A DNA stretch of 64,000 nt from Flaccisagitta enflata (GCA_965153355.1 OZ231126.1:55924001-55988000), one strand, 5' to 3'. Shown: positions 1-13,185, numbered from the stretch's first letter. Notes: generated by a model not told the origin, from the sequence alone. Numbers and translations are program-made.

Positions 1-17
1 GAGAAAGAAAGAAAGAG

Positions 18-84
<67 letters not shown>

Positions 85-123
85 AAAATGGAGTGAAAGA
101 AGGAAGGAGAGAAAGAAAGAAAG
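1..123. repeat. (GAAA)n microsatellite at window start
   Basis: Purine-only tetranucleotide array running off the left edge. It decays into GGAAGGAGAG-type units near 95-123. The following 124-382 shows no gene or recognised repeat. Confidence 0.95.
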
Positions 124-578
124 TATAAGGGTACAAGATAGATGGAGAGAGAAAGTCAATCATGAAAAAATGATGGCAACAGGGGTTGGGAACGAAAGAG
201 TAACATTTAACTTAACAAATGGAAACATCAAAATTCAACTAGGTTTGCCAATGCACAACAAACTTACTAAGTCACTTGACAATACATATCTGTGTTTTAT
301 GGCATCAGGTTAAAGTGACATCATCATCGAAGGTATGACTCGATGGTTCACGCGTGGAAACAGGATAACGGACCGGAAATAAGTACCTTTTGATTTTTCA
401 GTTGACAAGTATTTTGTAACTATATTTTAACTTTTTGTTGCACATGTCATAAATCTAAGTGCCTTGGTATGGAATGCCGGCGGTCTCATTAGATGATCCT
501 CGATTCTTACCTTTAAGGGCATGTTTTCTTCAACATTATGTCACACTTGTTATTGCTCTAATATTTAACATTGAATAG

Positions 579-2613
579 TTTTTAGTCGCGTGCACGCGAC
601 TCTACAACCCGCTTTGTCCGTCGGTCGGTCGGTCGGTCGGTTGGTCGGTCGGTCGGTCGGTCACACTTTACTTTTTTTTTCAATTTTATTTCTTTAGGTC
701 ATTTTTAGTCATTCTAAGTCATTCTAAGTCATTCTAAGTCATTTTAAGTCATCTTAAGTCATTCTAAGTCATTATTGTCATTTTAGTCAATATAGTCCTT
801 TTCATCATTTTAAGTTATTTGAAGTCATTTCAAGTTATTCTAAGTAATTTCAAGTGATTTTAAGGCATTATAAGTCTTTCCAAGTCATTTTTAGTCATTA
901 TTGTCATTTTAGTCAATATAATCCTTTCCATCATTTTAAGTCATTTTAAGTCATTTTATGTCATTTTAAGTCATTACAAGTCATTACAAGTCATTATAAG
1001 TCATTATACGTCATTTTAAGTCATTTTAGATCATTTTTAGTCATTCTACGTCATTCTAAGTCATTCTCAGTCATTTTAGTCATTTTAGTCAATATAGTCA
1101 TTTCACTTTTTATTTACATAATTATAGATATTTGTAGGTCATTATAGGCCATTATGCAATTATAGGTAATCATAGGTCATTATAGGTAATCATAGGCCAT
1201 TGTAGGTAATTATAGGTCATTATGTAAGTATAGGTCATTATAGGTAATTATAGATTATTATGCAAGTATAGATCATTATTGGTAATTAAAGGTCATTATG
1301 TAATCATAGGTATTCATAGGTAATTACAGGTCATTATGTAATTATAGGTAATTATAGGTAATTATAGGTCATAAGGGGTAATCATAGGTCATTATAGGTC
1401 ATTATGCAATTATAGGTCATTATTGGTAATTATTGGTCATTATGTAATTATAGATAATTATAGGTGATGAAAGGAAATTATAGATCATTATAGGTAATTC
1501 TAAGTCATTATGTTATTATAGGTAATTGTAGGTCATTATAGATAGTTATAGGTAATAATAGGTCATTATGAAATTAAAGGTAATCATTGTTAATCAAAGG
1601 TCATTAAAGGTAATTATAGGTCATCTTTCAATTATAGGTAATTATAGCTAATCATAGGTAATTAATGGTAAATATAGGTAATTATAGGTAATCATAGATC
1701 ATTATAGGTCATTATGTTAGTAAAGGTAGTTATGGGTAATTATGGGTAATCATAGGTCATTATAGGTAATTATTGGTCCATATGAAATTATAGGTAATCA
1801 TAGGTCTTTATAGGTACTTATAGGTCATTATTTAATTATGAGTACCGTATTTCTTGCATTTATCGCCCCCCTTCTAATTAGCGCCCCCCCCCTTTTTCAT
1901 GAAAGAATGAAGTAATGATAAAAATGATAATTTGAAAAAAAAAGTTATAGAAAATTTATTGGAAATCTAATTTTTTGGCAAAAACTATATGAGAATTAGA
2001 TGCAATACAACAAATTATTCTCTTTTTAAGTGATTTACTGATTTGAATTTTAATAGATTGTCAAAAAGTGTAAATTTCATAATACATTATTCAGACATTA
2101 ATGAATAGGGGGCGCTAATTGCAGGTTTAAAACAACAATGTTTCATTTCAATTTCAAAAGCGCCCGGGGCGCTAAATACAAGAAATACGGTAATTATAGG
2201 TAATTATAGGTAATTATAGATAATCATAGGTAATCATAAGTCATTATAGGTAATTATAAATGTATAAATGTATAAATGTATAAATGTATAAATGTTATTA
2301 TAGGTAATTGTGGGTAATCATGGGTAATCATACATCATCATAGGTAATCATTGGTCCATATGTAATTATAGGTAATCATAGGTCTTTACAGGTACTTATA
2401 GGTAATTATTTGATAATGGGTAATTATAGGTAATTATAGGTAATTATAGGTCATTATAGGCAATTATAGGTCAATAGGTAATTATAGTCATTATTGTCAT
2501 AGGTCAATAGGTAATTATAGTCATTATGGTCATTACAGGAAATAACGCACTTAAATAATTAGGCGATTATGTAAGTAAGTCTCGCACGCGACTTATAGGT
2601 GTTGGCCTTGTTT
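579..2613 (+). mobile_element. HBE element, subtype R, full length with 10-bp arrays (filled site)
   Basis: Starts with a T run and the perfect palindrome AGTCGCGTGCACGCGACT (584-601), then CTCTACAACCCGCTTTGTCCG and a TCGG tract. The interior is about 1.9 kb of 10-bp units: first AAGTCATTCT-like (about 690-1090), then TATAGGTCAT/TATAGGTAAT-like (about 1130-2530). The 3' end carries CTCGCACGCGACT, the inverted copy of the left hairpin arm, followed by TATAGGTGTTGGCCTTGTTT. The duplicated flank at 3994-4001 lacks the whole unit and has T6 at the site. No coding sequence. A TA-flanked MITE is nested at 1843-2192. Confidence 0.88.
1843..2192. mobile_element. TA-flanked MITE nested in the 10-bp array
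   Basis: TA dinucleotides flank inverted ends CCGTATTTCTTG (1845-1856) and CAAGAAATACGG (2179-2190). Just inside both ends are C- or G-runs reading GCGCCCCCC/GGGGCGCT. The array of TATAGG-type units resumes on both sides, so it inserted into the array. Length and TA duplication fit a Tc1/mariner-type non-autonomous element. A short relative is at 29439-29543. Confidence 0.82.
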
Positions 2614-2710
2614 ATTAAAATTTTCACTCCATTTGAAAGACTGGGAGAAATGATATAAGATTAAGTTGAAGATATTTTTCTTTTTTCAGATGGATACAAT
2701 CAGTGGAGGG

Positions 2711-3130
2711 CCACAGTCCCATCATTTATACGATAACAGGAAATAGAATCATTTTAGGCCCAAAATCATTTGTCTCTTACCAAATATTAATGTAGATAGA
2801 CCCAATTTATCCACTTGGTTTAGTTTCAGGGCAGGGCATTCATATAGAGGACAAGGTATAAACCTCAGAGTACAAAATGAACTCAGAAGAGCAATTTTAT
2901 GAGATCTAGGAAAATGGAGTAAAAATACCCTCATACGTAAAATGCAAAATTTAGGGCCATCAGCCATGACAATGCAAGACGGAGACTTGAACCACATAGT
3001 CAGTAGATGACAGAACCTAAATGTTTAAGCGGCTAAGATTTTCTACTAAGAAAACATCTTACAAACAGATCTAGTTTTATGGCGCAAATCACCTAATTCC
3101 ATTCTATTTCCTAGACTTGTGGGGGTGGGG
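2711..3130. mobile_element. 420-bp insertion in duplicated unit A
   Basis: Unit B reads CAGTGGAGGGCACCTTTTGG continuously (4087-4106). Unit A has 420 extra bases between GGAGGG and CACCTTTTGG. Its ends read CCACAG and TGTGGGGGTGGGG, giving only a 5-bp inverted match and perhaps a G-run target duplication. Its class is unknown. The interior has no convincing coding frame. Confidence 0.55.
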
Positions 3131-4907
3131 CACCTTTTGGTGCGCACCGCCTGTATCTGAGTATTGGAGTTAAAGGTGCGAAACTCAATAGGATACAGGT
3201 CTCCAACTGATGACCAGAAGCTGTTTGTATCAATTTTTCTAAGTTTGAAATAACATTTCTTTTTCTTTTTATAGTGCTATATGGACATTTACTTTTTACC
3301 CTTCATGGAAACCTATCATCCCATGATATATCTTCTTAGAAGATGAAGGCTTTATTCCCTTAAATTATTTAGAAATGGTAACCTTACCCCCTTAGTAAAA
3401 ATTCACCATGTCCCAGCCCACTTAATTGAGGAAAAGGATAAAAACTGGGGATATGGACCCCTCAGTTCCAATTTTTCAGTTAAGTTTAACTTATAATATA
3501 GCTGAATTGGAAGACCCATCCAATGCCAGAAGTCAGCGCTAGATTAAGGTTACTATATTATAACTCCCTTTTAAAATTTCTTATGTTTAACTTAGTTATT
3601 TTGTAAGTTTTAAACAAAAACCTTGATATCTGTATAAAAATACCAATCCATAGGTTACTGATAATTATTTCTTTAACCAAAAAGTTAGGGGTTATAGCCT
3701 AAGATTGGATTTGTATGTATATGAGTGGAAGCATATATTGTACAGAAATAAAGTACCTTTTGATTTTTCAGTTGACAAGTATTTTGTAACTATATTTTAA
3801 CTTTTTGTTGCACATGTCATAAATCTAAGCGCCTTGGTATGGAATGCCGGCGGTCTCATTAGATGATCCTCGATTCTTACCTTTAAGGGCATGTTTTCTT
3901 CAACATTATGTCACACTTGTTATTGCTCTAACATTGTTACATTTTTCTCATGAAACTACAACAACAACTATGGATACCATTTAACATTGAATAGTTTTTT
4001 ATTAAAATTTTCACTCCATTTGAAAGACTGGGAGAAATGATATAAGATTAAGTTGAAGATATTTTTCTTTTTTCAGATGGATACAATCAGTGGAGGGCAC
4101 CTTTTGGTGCGCACCGCCTGTATCTGAGTATTGGAGTTAAAGGTGCGAAACTCAATAGGATACAGGTCTCCAACTGATGACCAGAAGCTGTTTGTATCAA
4201 TTTTTCTAAGTTTGAAATAATATTTCTTTTTCTTTTTATAGTGCTAAATGGACATTTACTTTTTACCCTTCATGGAGACCTATCATCCCATGATATATCT
4301 TCTTAGAAGATGAAGGCTTTATTCCCTTAAATTATTTAGAAATGGTAACCTTACCCCCTTAGTAAAAATTCACCATGTCCCAGCCCCCTTAATTGAGGAA
4401 AAGGATAAAAACTGGGGATATGGACCCCTCAGTTCCAATTTTTCAGTTAAGTTTAAATTATAAAATAGCTGAATTGGAAGACCCATCCAATGCCAGAAGT
4501 CAGCGCTAGATTAAGGTTACTATATTATAACTCCCTTTTAAAATTTCTTATGTTTAACTTAGTTATTTTGTAAGTTTTAAACAAAAACCTTGATATCTGT
4601 ATAAAAATACCAATCCATAGGTTACTGATAATCATTTCTTTAACCAAAAAGTTAGGGGTTATAGCCTAAGATTGGATTTGTATGTATATGAGTGGAAGCA
4701 TATATTGTACAGAAATAAAGTACCGTTTGATTTCCAGTTGACAAGTATTTTGTAACTATATTTTAACTTTTTGTTGCACATGTCATGAACCTATACTATC
4801 TAGGACTGAGGCGGATCAACATATATGCTTTAAATGCTTAAGCATAGGGCCCCGCGCCTCAGGGCACCTCTGGAGGGCCCCGCGCTTGGAGCCTCCCCTC
4901 CCAGAAA

Positions 4908-4911
4908 GAAA

Positions 4912-4984
<73 letters not shown>

Positions 4985-5028
4985 GAAGAAAGAGAGGAAA
5001 GAAGAAAAAGAAAGAAAAAAAGAAGAAA

Positions 5029-5060
<32 letters not shown>

Positions 5061-5172
5061 GAGGAAAGAAAGAAAGAAAGAGAAGAAAGAAGAAGAATAA
5101 AGAAAGAGAGAAAGGAAAAAAGAAAGGAAAAAAGGAAGAAAGGAATAAAGAAGAAAGGAAGAAAGAAGAAAG
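4908..5172. repeat. (GAAA)n-type purine tract
   Basis: Mostly AAAG/GAAA tetranucleotides with GGAA and GAAAAA variants, inside the hAT-like element. The long Lys/Glu/Arg or Phe/Leu/Ser frames it creates are not genes. Confidence 0.95.
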
Positions 5173-5303
5173 AAAACAAGGCCAAGTAGGCCAATAAGGT
5201 GCGACGTGTCGATCGTCGAACGAATGTGTTACAGACCAACCAACCGACAGACCAACAGACGGACAGAGCCACTTATAGAGGTGCTTTGTCGCACCTAAAA
5301 AAA
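5173..5303 (-). mobile_element. HBE element, subtype K, complete, nested in the hAT-like element
   Basis: Read on the minus strand: hairpin AGGTGCGACAAAGCACCT (5279-5296), CTCTATAAG, a TCTGTTGGTCGG tract, then CGTCGCACCTTATTGGCC and GGCCTTGTTTT. The distal CGTCGCACCT is the inverse of AGGTGCGACA at the hairpin. About 130 bp, with no array. Confidence 0.8.
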
Positions 5304-6530
5304 CAGAAAAGGGGAAAAAAGAAAGGTAAAAGACAACACACATTTTTGCTGAAACAAGACAAAAAAAAACAGCTTAGGAAGGGAAAAAAGAATATGGAAA
5401 GTCTGAAGTGAGAGAAAGGCAACGAGGAAGGTAATGTAGGCAGGAAACAAAGAAGGGAAGAAAGAACAAATGAGTGTTCTGATGAAAGGAAGTTCAGTAC
5501 AAAAAGGAAGGAACAAAAGAAAAAAGAAAGCAGGTAAGAAGGAAGGTTATAGAGAAGGCAGAAAAGATAGGTAGTTAAAAAAAAAAAAGAGTCACACTTT
5601 TTTTTCGCGACAAAAAGTACAAAAAAAAAAAGAAAAAAAGAAAAAGAAAAAAAAAATAAATAAAAATTTAATAAAAGGTTGAAGCAGTCCAAATTTTTTC
5701 TAAACTTAGAAAGCTACAGAAACCAGATTGCACCAATCTTGTAGATTTTTTAAATTTGGATCACTCTGTTTTCTTTTAAAATTTAAAGCTTATCTAGAAG
5801 CTGTGAGTTTCTAAGAGGAAGCTGCATTCTATTTTTTTATCTTTAACATGATTGACTTTATTCTCCCTTTTGCCAGTTTTTAACAGTTGGAGCTACAGGA
5901 ACCAGATTGGGCTAATCTTGAAGATTTTATGAAGTAGCATATTACAAAGTTTCTCTAAAAGCTAAGATATCCTTTTTCATAGATAGATATCAGGCTTGAA
6001 TCAGTTTCTTTGGGGTTTATTATAGGTAGTAATATTAGGCCTGATATGTCAGATCTAAGGTATAAGGCTACTGCTAAAAAAAACTGGCTATAACTTGTAT
6101 GAGAAATAGAGAGAGAAAAAAAATGCATGGAAAAAAAGAAGAGAAAATTTAAAGAAAGCAAGGATGAGAGAGAATGAAACAAAATGAAATTCATGTGCGT
6201 ATTTAGCAGGAAGATATAGCTGGAAAATTGTTTTTTGAAGAGGCAAAATAATTTGTAGAGCCCTAAGTGTGGGCGGTTGAGGGGGGCCCCGCGCCCTTGG
6301 TTAAGCATAGGGCCCCGCACCTTGTTGATCCGCCTCAGATCTAGGATATAATTTTGGAATCAAAAATGGTGCGATTTGATTTATCAAACAAATTCTGTTA
6401 AAAACATGATACTGTTTGCATAAGCACTTCATGTGACATTTTCGTTAACTAATATTTTCAGTTTTGCAGCTGGGGGGCGGTTGATAAAGCTTTTCATACA
6501 GTTTACCAATAAGGGCGGCTAATCGCCGTA

Positions 6531-7348
<818 letters not shown>

Positions 7349-7807
7349 AAATAAGAGTCTTGTTCTGCCATATGTGAGTGGTTATTGCCAGTTTATCATA
7401 TAATGAAGAGCTTCCATAGTTTTGCTTGTCATTTCTAAACGGTTCGAGCTACAGAGACTAGATTGAATTCATCTTGAATATATTTTTATGTAGATTTGCT
7501 TTCTTAAAAAAGTTATTCAACTTTTTTAAAAGCCAAGATATCTATGGTAGGAGTTGATTCCACAATTATTTCCTAGGTAGTAAGTTGGTAGGTCAACAGA
7601 TACGCAGACAGAGAAATGGATGGACGACGATGGAGAGAAAAAGAGAAATAATCGAAAGAGCGGCTTAGCGCTCATCATTCGCCGGACATCGCATTGGGAC
7701 GTACCAAATCATAGATTGAAATTTATTCACCAGCATCCGATATTAGGCGCAGTTCTGCAGACAGCACAACTCCGCAATCGATACATCATCGACCATATAA
7801 AAAAGGA
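7349..7807. other. Unannotated spacer
   Basis: No repeat family, RNA gene or convincing coding frame recognised. Confidence 0.5.
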
Positions 7808-7912
<105 letters not shown>

Positions 7913-8158
7913 AAACAGATAAACAAGCCGACAAAAAAACGAAAAAACAGACAGAAACACAAAGAGACTGTTGGACAGATGACCAGACAGAATAATCATT
8001 TGGACATATTTGAAAACAGGCTGACAAAAAATTGGACAGACAGGAGTATAAGTCTTTAACTAAAATACAGCCTCACGGAGACTGAGACACAATCAAACAA
8101 ACAAATCGAGAGACAGACAGACCAATCAGAGGATAGTGAAACCGACAAACAGAGAGAC

Positions 8159-8345
<187 letters not shown>

Positions 8346-8626
8346 TTTAAAGAAATATACAATAAGACAGACAGACAGAAAAACAGACCGAATGATAGAC
8401 ATTCAGACAGAAAAAAAGAAAGACAAACAGAAGTAGAAATGGGACGGAGTTCGGAGGTGTAAAAAGGCTCATACTCTTTTTAGGCGAGGGAGGGGCGAGC
8501 GAGGGATTATCTGTTTGACTTGCAAAGCGGCTGATGATCGGTCTTCAGGGACCAAAAAGCAAAAAAAGGCAAAGTGACTCTTAGCATTTCCCATCGACAA
8601 TCAACCGACCAAAAGTCGTCCTCATC

Positions 8627-9391
<765 letters not shown>

Positions 9392-9677
9392 GGATTTATA
9401 GGGGAAGGCAAGGGCAGGGGACAACTTCACTCAAGTGATTCAAGTGGCGAGAGATGAAAAATCTCGGTATGCGCCTCATAAAGAAATATGAAAGGAAAGG
9501 ACAACGCGCCACTACGCCATGTTGCCAAATAATCCCGCCGCTGATCGCCGATGCCCTGAGAGGGACGTCACCTTTCAGGATCCGTCTGACGAAGAGCAGA
9601 AAGAAGAAAACTTGCTAGATGGATATGGATCGCAGCTTTAGAAAGATAATTTGTATATTGCCGTCGTATGATTACAG

Positions 9678-9974
9678 TTTTTAGATGCGTCCTCGCATCT
9701 CTATAAGAGGGTCTGTCCGTCCGTCCGTCCGTCCGTCCGTCCATCCGTTACACCTCTTGAAAAATCGCGTTTCTCGGCTGTTTTTGGCCTTGGCGAGAAA
9801 TCATACTGAATCAAACGATCGATACACGTGTTTTGAGATACTTCCTTGACTCTCATGTCGGATATTCCAGCAGTCTGTCTGTCTGTTAAGTCTATTCATC
9901 GGATCTGTCTAACGCGAATTTAGTTCCACGTAAGGATAAAGTCAGGACGCGTCGTTGCCCGGTCGGGCTTGTTT
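9678..9974 (+). mobile_element. HBE element, subtype M, complete
   Basis: T5 then hairpin AGATGCGTCCTCGCATCT (9683-9700), CTATAAGAGG, (TCCG)n, about 200 bp of single-copy interior, then GGACGCGTCGTTG, a second hairpin GCCCGGTCGGGC, and TTGTTT. The distal GGACGCGTC is the inverse of the left arm plus loop (GATGCGTCC) with one mismatch. Confidence 0.8.
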
Positions 9975-10078
9975 CCTTCCGAAACGTCAGCAAATTTTTT
10001 TCTTTCTTTTCTCAATAAATTCTTAATGGATGGCTGAAGCTTTTTTTGGACGGCGAAAAGCTGAGAGGGATTTGAAAA

Positions 10079-10253
10079 AAAACAAGGCCGTATACACTTC
10101 CAGTAGTTTCGGATGGATAAGCAGGAACGGTTTAGCAAAAAAATGCCCGCATTTTGTTTTAGATACCGACTGACCGACCGACCAATCAACCAACCGACCT
10201 ACTGACCTAGCGACCGACACAGCAAGTGTAAGAGTCGCGTGTCCGCTACTAAG
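10079..10253 (-). mobile_element. HBE element, subtype R, degenerate
   Basis: Minus-strand order: hairpin at 10233-10250 (AGTAGCGGACACGCGACT, one arm mismatch), CTTACACTTGCTGTGTCGGTCG tract, AT-poor interior, GAAGTGTATACGGCCTTGTTTT at the 3' end. The CTTGCTGTGTCGG block is shared with 28536-28606 and 39638-39697, marking a sub-branch. Confidence 0.7.
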
Positions 10254-10726
10254 AGTAAAGGAATAAAAAGTTTGAATCAACAGGAGAGAGAAATAGAGGA
10301 AGGATGAAAAATGTCAGAACAGGAGGAATGAAAATTGGGGCGACAGAGAAAAGAAGTTTTTTTTCCTCTTTGACATAAATTGTTCCCCTGACTCGTTATT
10401 TCTTAGACCTATCGTATTGTACGGTAAAATCCGAGAAGACTACAGAGTGATTTTGAATGATAGAAATTAGGAGGCTTTCTCTTAGTACAAAAGGACTATT
10501 CTATTGAATACTTAAAGATGGATGCATTCGTGGCAGACTAATGATAACTTTCTCTTTTTTTTAGTTTTGACAACAGTGGCAAATGAAAATTAATGAGGTT
10601 GAAATACGGGAATATTACGGTAACTGTTAAACGTTTATATTTACAAATCAGGACAAAGTCCTTTCTAGTCATACAATTTACGCATTTTTTTCCAAGTACT
10701 AATTGCGTAATTATGACTAAGTCAAT
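10254..10726. other. Spacer 3' of the zinc-finger locus
   Basis: No gene recognised. A downstream exon of the zinc-finger gene would lie here or further left, but none is evident. Confidence 0.4.
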
Positions 10727-12046
10727 TCAATTCACGCGTTTTTTCGAGTGCATCAAAAGCGTTTTTCTCGTTCTAAACGATCGAATGCAAGTGGGATGTG
10801 GACAGACCAACTTGTCAACTCCTCCGTGGACCATCATGAAGTGATCGACCATCTTTTCGTGATCTTCGCAGTCGACGCGACAGTAGGGACAAATGGATTT
10901 GTCCTGAAACAATTCCATGTGGGACAGAAGATGCAGTCGATAATCGTCTTCGGCATTTTCGTATCTTTGATAACAAATGGGACAGGATTTGACCGGGTTT
11001 TGGAATAGAATGAATTGGTCCTCCGTTTTGATGTTATTGGGCGGGATGTTATCGTCCACATCAATTTTGTAGGTCACAACAACTTTCGGGTTGTCCTGTC
11101 TATCAATTCTGTCGCTTCCGCCATCCAGCAGAAGAACATCATCTTGACAGGTGTTTTCATATGATACTTTGCGCCGAATTTCATCACGTGCGCCTGTTTC
11201 AGAGGCTGTTGTCGTTCTCCCCTGATAGGAGGTCATCTTTGAAGGAAAATGTTTATCATTGTTATTATCGTCGTGCAGCGTGATAACCTTGTTATCGCCG
11301 TGACTGACCGTCTTTTCAAAAAATTCTTTACGCTCTGATTGAGCTGTCGAAGAAAAGCAAGAACCTGAGGATGTTGCTGCAGATTGTTTCAAGGATTTTT
11401 GAAGGAGTTGCATCAAAAGTATCTTTGACAGAGCGTCCTCGCTGAAGCAATCTGTAGAAACGTTCTTTGAGGTACAAATTCGCTTTTCGCCATTTAACAT
11501 TGAATCTACGCAAGATGAATCACTCGTCGACTCTCGTCGACGTTTCTGAGGTTTTGGCGTATCACCGATGGTATTCAAAGAATTTGACTCTAACACCATT
11601 TCCCTCTCACAAGTACCATCCCTATCCCTTTCCACCTTCATGCGATCCTTAGCGTCATCACATTCGATATTCCTGGAGTGGATAGATGATGACGAAGATG
11701 TTGGCTTATAGTCGGAATGAGCGAAATCGGTGTCCGATGAAGCTGACGGCGAGTGCTCGTTGGCTGTCACCTTTGAGACTAACCCACTTCGTCGTCGGAT
11801 CATGGCGACGATCGCCGACGCAACTGTCTTAGTACGATTAGCAATCCTCGTCGGGGAAGTTGAAGTGCAATCATTATTTTCCGCTAGAGCAGTTGATGAT
11901 TCAGCCTCGAAGGATTTGTCTCCGACGTACTTGTTATCAGTCACGTAAGTTAACGACAATTTTTCAGCGGATTTATCCTTGGGTGACGGAGTTTCACTCG
12001 TTAATGTTTCGTTGCTCGGTGATTTGTCTGAAATTTCGTTTTTTGG
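10727..12046 (-). CDS. C2H2 zinc-finger protein, large 3' coding block (partial)
   Basis: A continuous minus-strand frame of about 430 codons, open upstream of the first Met-like codon. Residues that follow KSICPKNEISDKSPSNETL are a long Ser/Thr/Asp/Glu-rich linker with basic patches (RNRTKTV, KPQKRRR), likely disordered with possible nuclear-localisation signals. Near the C-terminus are three finger-like motifs: CPIC-x13-H-x3-H, CPYC-x12-H-x4-H and CPHPTC-x12-H. The last lacks its second His before a stop. A possible donor (CGC|GTGAAT) just before that stop would let the finger finish in another exon. C2H2 fingers usually bind nucleic acid or protein; the target is unknown and I recognise no named orthologue. 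The linker's codon variety and varied composition argue for genuine coding sequence among the repeats. Confidence 0.7.
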   Translation of the reverse strand, partial: PKNEISDKSPSNETLTSETPSPKDKSAEKLSLTYVTDNKYVGDKSFEAESSTALAENNDCTSTSPTRIANRTKTVASAIVAMIRRRSGLVSKVTANEHSPSASSDTDFAHSDYKPTSSSSSIHSRNIECDDAKDRMKVERDRDGTCEREMVLESNSLNTIGDTPKPQKRRRESTSDSSCVDSMLNGEKRICTSKNVSTDCFSEDALSKILLMQLLQKSLKQSAATSSGSCFSSTAQSERKEFFEKTVSHGDNKVITLHDDNNNDKHFPSKMTSYQGRTTTASETGARDEIRRKVSYENTCQDDVLLLDGGSDRIDRQDNPKVVVTYKIDVDDNIPPNNIKTEDQFILFQNPVKSCPICYQRYENAEDDYRLHLLSHMELFQDKSICPYCRVDCEDHEKMVDHFMMVHGGVDKLVCPHPTCIRSFRTRKTLLMHSKKRVN

Positions 12047-12471
12047 ACAAATGCTTTTTTGTTGTTTTGTAATTAACAGTTATGGAGTGTCCGCATTTCC
12101 TTCGATGATGGTACATTTTCTGAATGCAGTAGATTCTCAAGTGGCACCCATTGCATATGAATACACGACCTTCATGTTCGTCTGATATGTGGTTTTTGCA
12201 ATGCTGTCTATGACGGAATGATTTGCCGCACTCATTGCACCGAAAGACTTATTTGGAGCCCCGCCAAGTAACGCCGATATCTTCAGATACCTCCGGCTGA
12301 GGTTCAGTGGTTGCGGTTGTCTTCCGTTTTAGTCGGATTTCCTTGGATGTTTTTGCTATCACATGGGTGTTCTTGGATGAGACTTTAAAGGTAGCACCCC
12401 CAACGTGTGACTTTTTATGCTGATAGATTTGGCTTTCCTTAAATTTCTCGCCACACTTTTCGCATGAAAAA
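11997..12471 (-). pseudogene. Upstream zinc-finger exon, interrupted by a stop and a frame change
   Basis: An apparent splice acceptor TTTTGACAG precedes position 12471 with a pyrimidine tract. The frame then gives a finger-like motif CEKC-x11-H-x3-H, a Lys/Thr linker, an in-frame TAA (12249-12251), then CNECGKSFRHRQHCKNH (C-x2-C-x12-H-x4-H) and CNGC-x12-H-x3-C. This frame stops near 11997, while the long linker continues in the +1 frame. A one-base change in the A-runs near 12030-12060 would join them. Either the gene is degenerate or the assembly carries a substitution and a homopolymer indel. The preserved finger residues on both sides of the stop favour a recent or artefactual lesion. No intron with consistent phase removes the lesions. 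Confidence 0.55.
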
Positions 12472-12580
12472 CTGTCAAAACCTCAAGAAAAAAGAGTTGT
12501 CAAGATGATGAAAAAACAGAAATTTCGCAGTCACGAAACCGTTATTAGTGTATTCCTTTTAATCGTATTTGTTGTTAATG

Positions 12581-13185
12581 TACAGTGGGGTTCGTGGAAT
12601 AACAGCCAAACTGGAGGAAGGTATTTAAGTGTCTTAATATCACTTGACAAAATTGATATTTGAAATATAAGTTGTTCACTTGATGCTTTTGTCCCTGAGT
12701 TTTTTGGTTGCTATGGAAACCAAAATTATTTTTTTGAACATTTATAACAACTAGAATATCAATATTTTGACAAATATTATCAGGGAACATTGCTCAGAAT
12801 TGAATTTGCTACAACTTTCCCACAGTATGTTCTGTAAGAATATTGCTCGTTTAGCCGTTGCTAGGGAGCATCATTTAGCGGTTGCTAGGTGTGATGCCCC
12901 CTAGCAACGGCCAAACGAGCAATATTCTTACAGAACATACTGTGGGAAAGTTGTAGCAAATTTAATTTTGAGCAATGTTCCCTGACAATATTTCTCAAAA
13001 TATTGATATCTTAGTGGTTATTAATGTTTGAAAAAATAATTTTGGTTTCCATAGCAACCGAAAAACTCAGGGACAAAAGCATCGAATGAACAACTTATAT
13101 TTCAAATATCAAGTTTGTCAAATGAAATTAAGACACTTAAATACCTTCATCCAGTTTAGGCTGTTATTCCACGAACCCCACTGTA
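12581..13185. mobile_element. Foldback (long-inverted-repeat) TA-flanked transposon
   Basis: The two halves are reverse complements over almost the whole 600 bp. Ends are TACAGTGGGGTTCGTGGAAT and its complement ATTCCACGAACCCCACTGTA (to 13185). The centre reads TAGCCGTTGCTAGG / CCTAGCAACGGC. TA flanks and the CAGTGGGG start fit a Tc1/mariner-pogo-type non-autonomous element. No transposase frame. Confidence 0.88.

Larger units (their letters stand above)
383..4786. repeat. Tandem duplication of a ~967-bp unit with 68-bp direct terminal repeats
   Basis: A 68-bp segment beginning GTACCTTTTGATTTTTCAG and ending TTGCACATGTCAT occurs at 383-450, 3753-3820 and 4720-4786. The two intervals between these copies are near-identical once three differences are removed: unit B is 967 bp, and unit A is 3370 bp. 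Unit A carries an HBE insertion (about 2030 bp) and a 420-bp insertion, and lacks about 47 bp present in B. These three differences account for the length. The array ends exactly at the end of the third 68-bp segment, so it reads as repeat-interior-repeat-interior-repeat. This would fit two monomers of a satellite or a recombined miniature element with direct terminal repeats. No long reading frame is present. A diverged piece of the same unit lies at about 40030-40340. Confidence 0.85.
4806..6338. mobile_element. Non-autonomous hAT-like element with perfect 8-bp target duplication
   Basis: Perfect 15-bp inverted ends CTGAGGCGGATCAAC (4806-4820) and GTTGATCCGCCTCAG (6324-6338) are flanked by identical ATCTAGGA at 4798-4805 and 6339-6346. 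Subterminal AAGCATAGGGCCCCGC occurs at both ends. An 8-bp duplication fits hAT (also P or Merlin-like) transposons; the end sequence does not settle which. The interior holds a GAAA array, a nested HBE (5173-5303) and A-rich sequence, with no transposase frame. Confidence 0.88.

Noticed and set aside
690-2530. Possible coding or origin function of the TATAGGTCAT array
   Set aside because: The empty-site comparison shows it travels inside a mobile element; no frame and no independent evidence for an origin.
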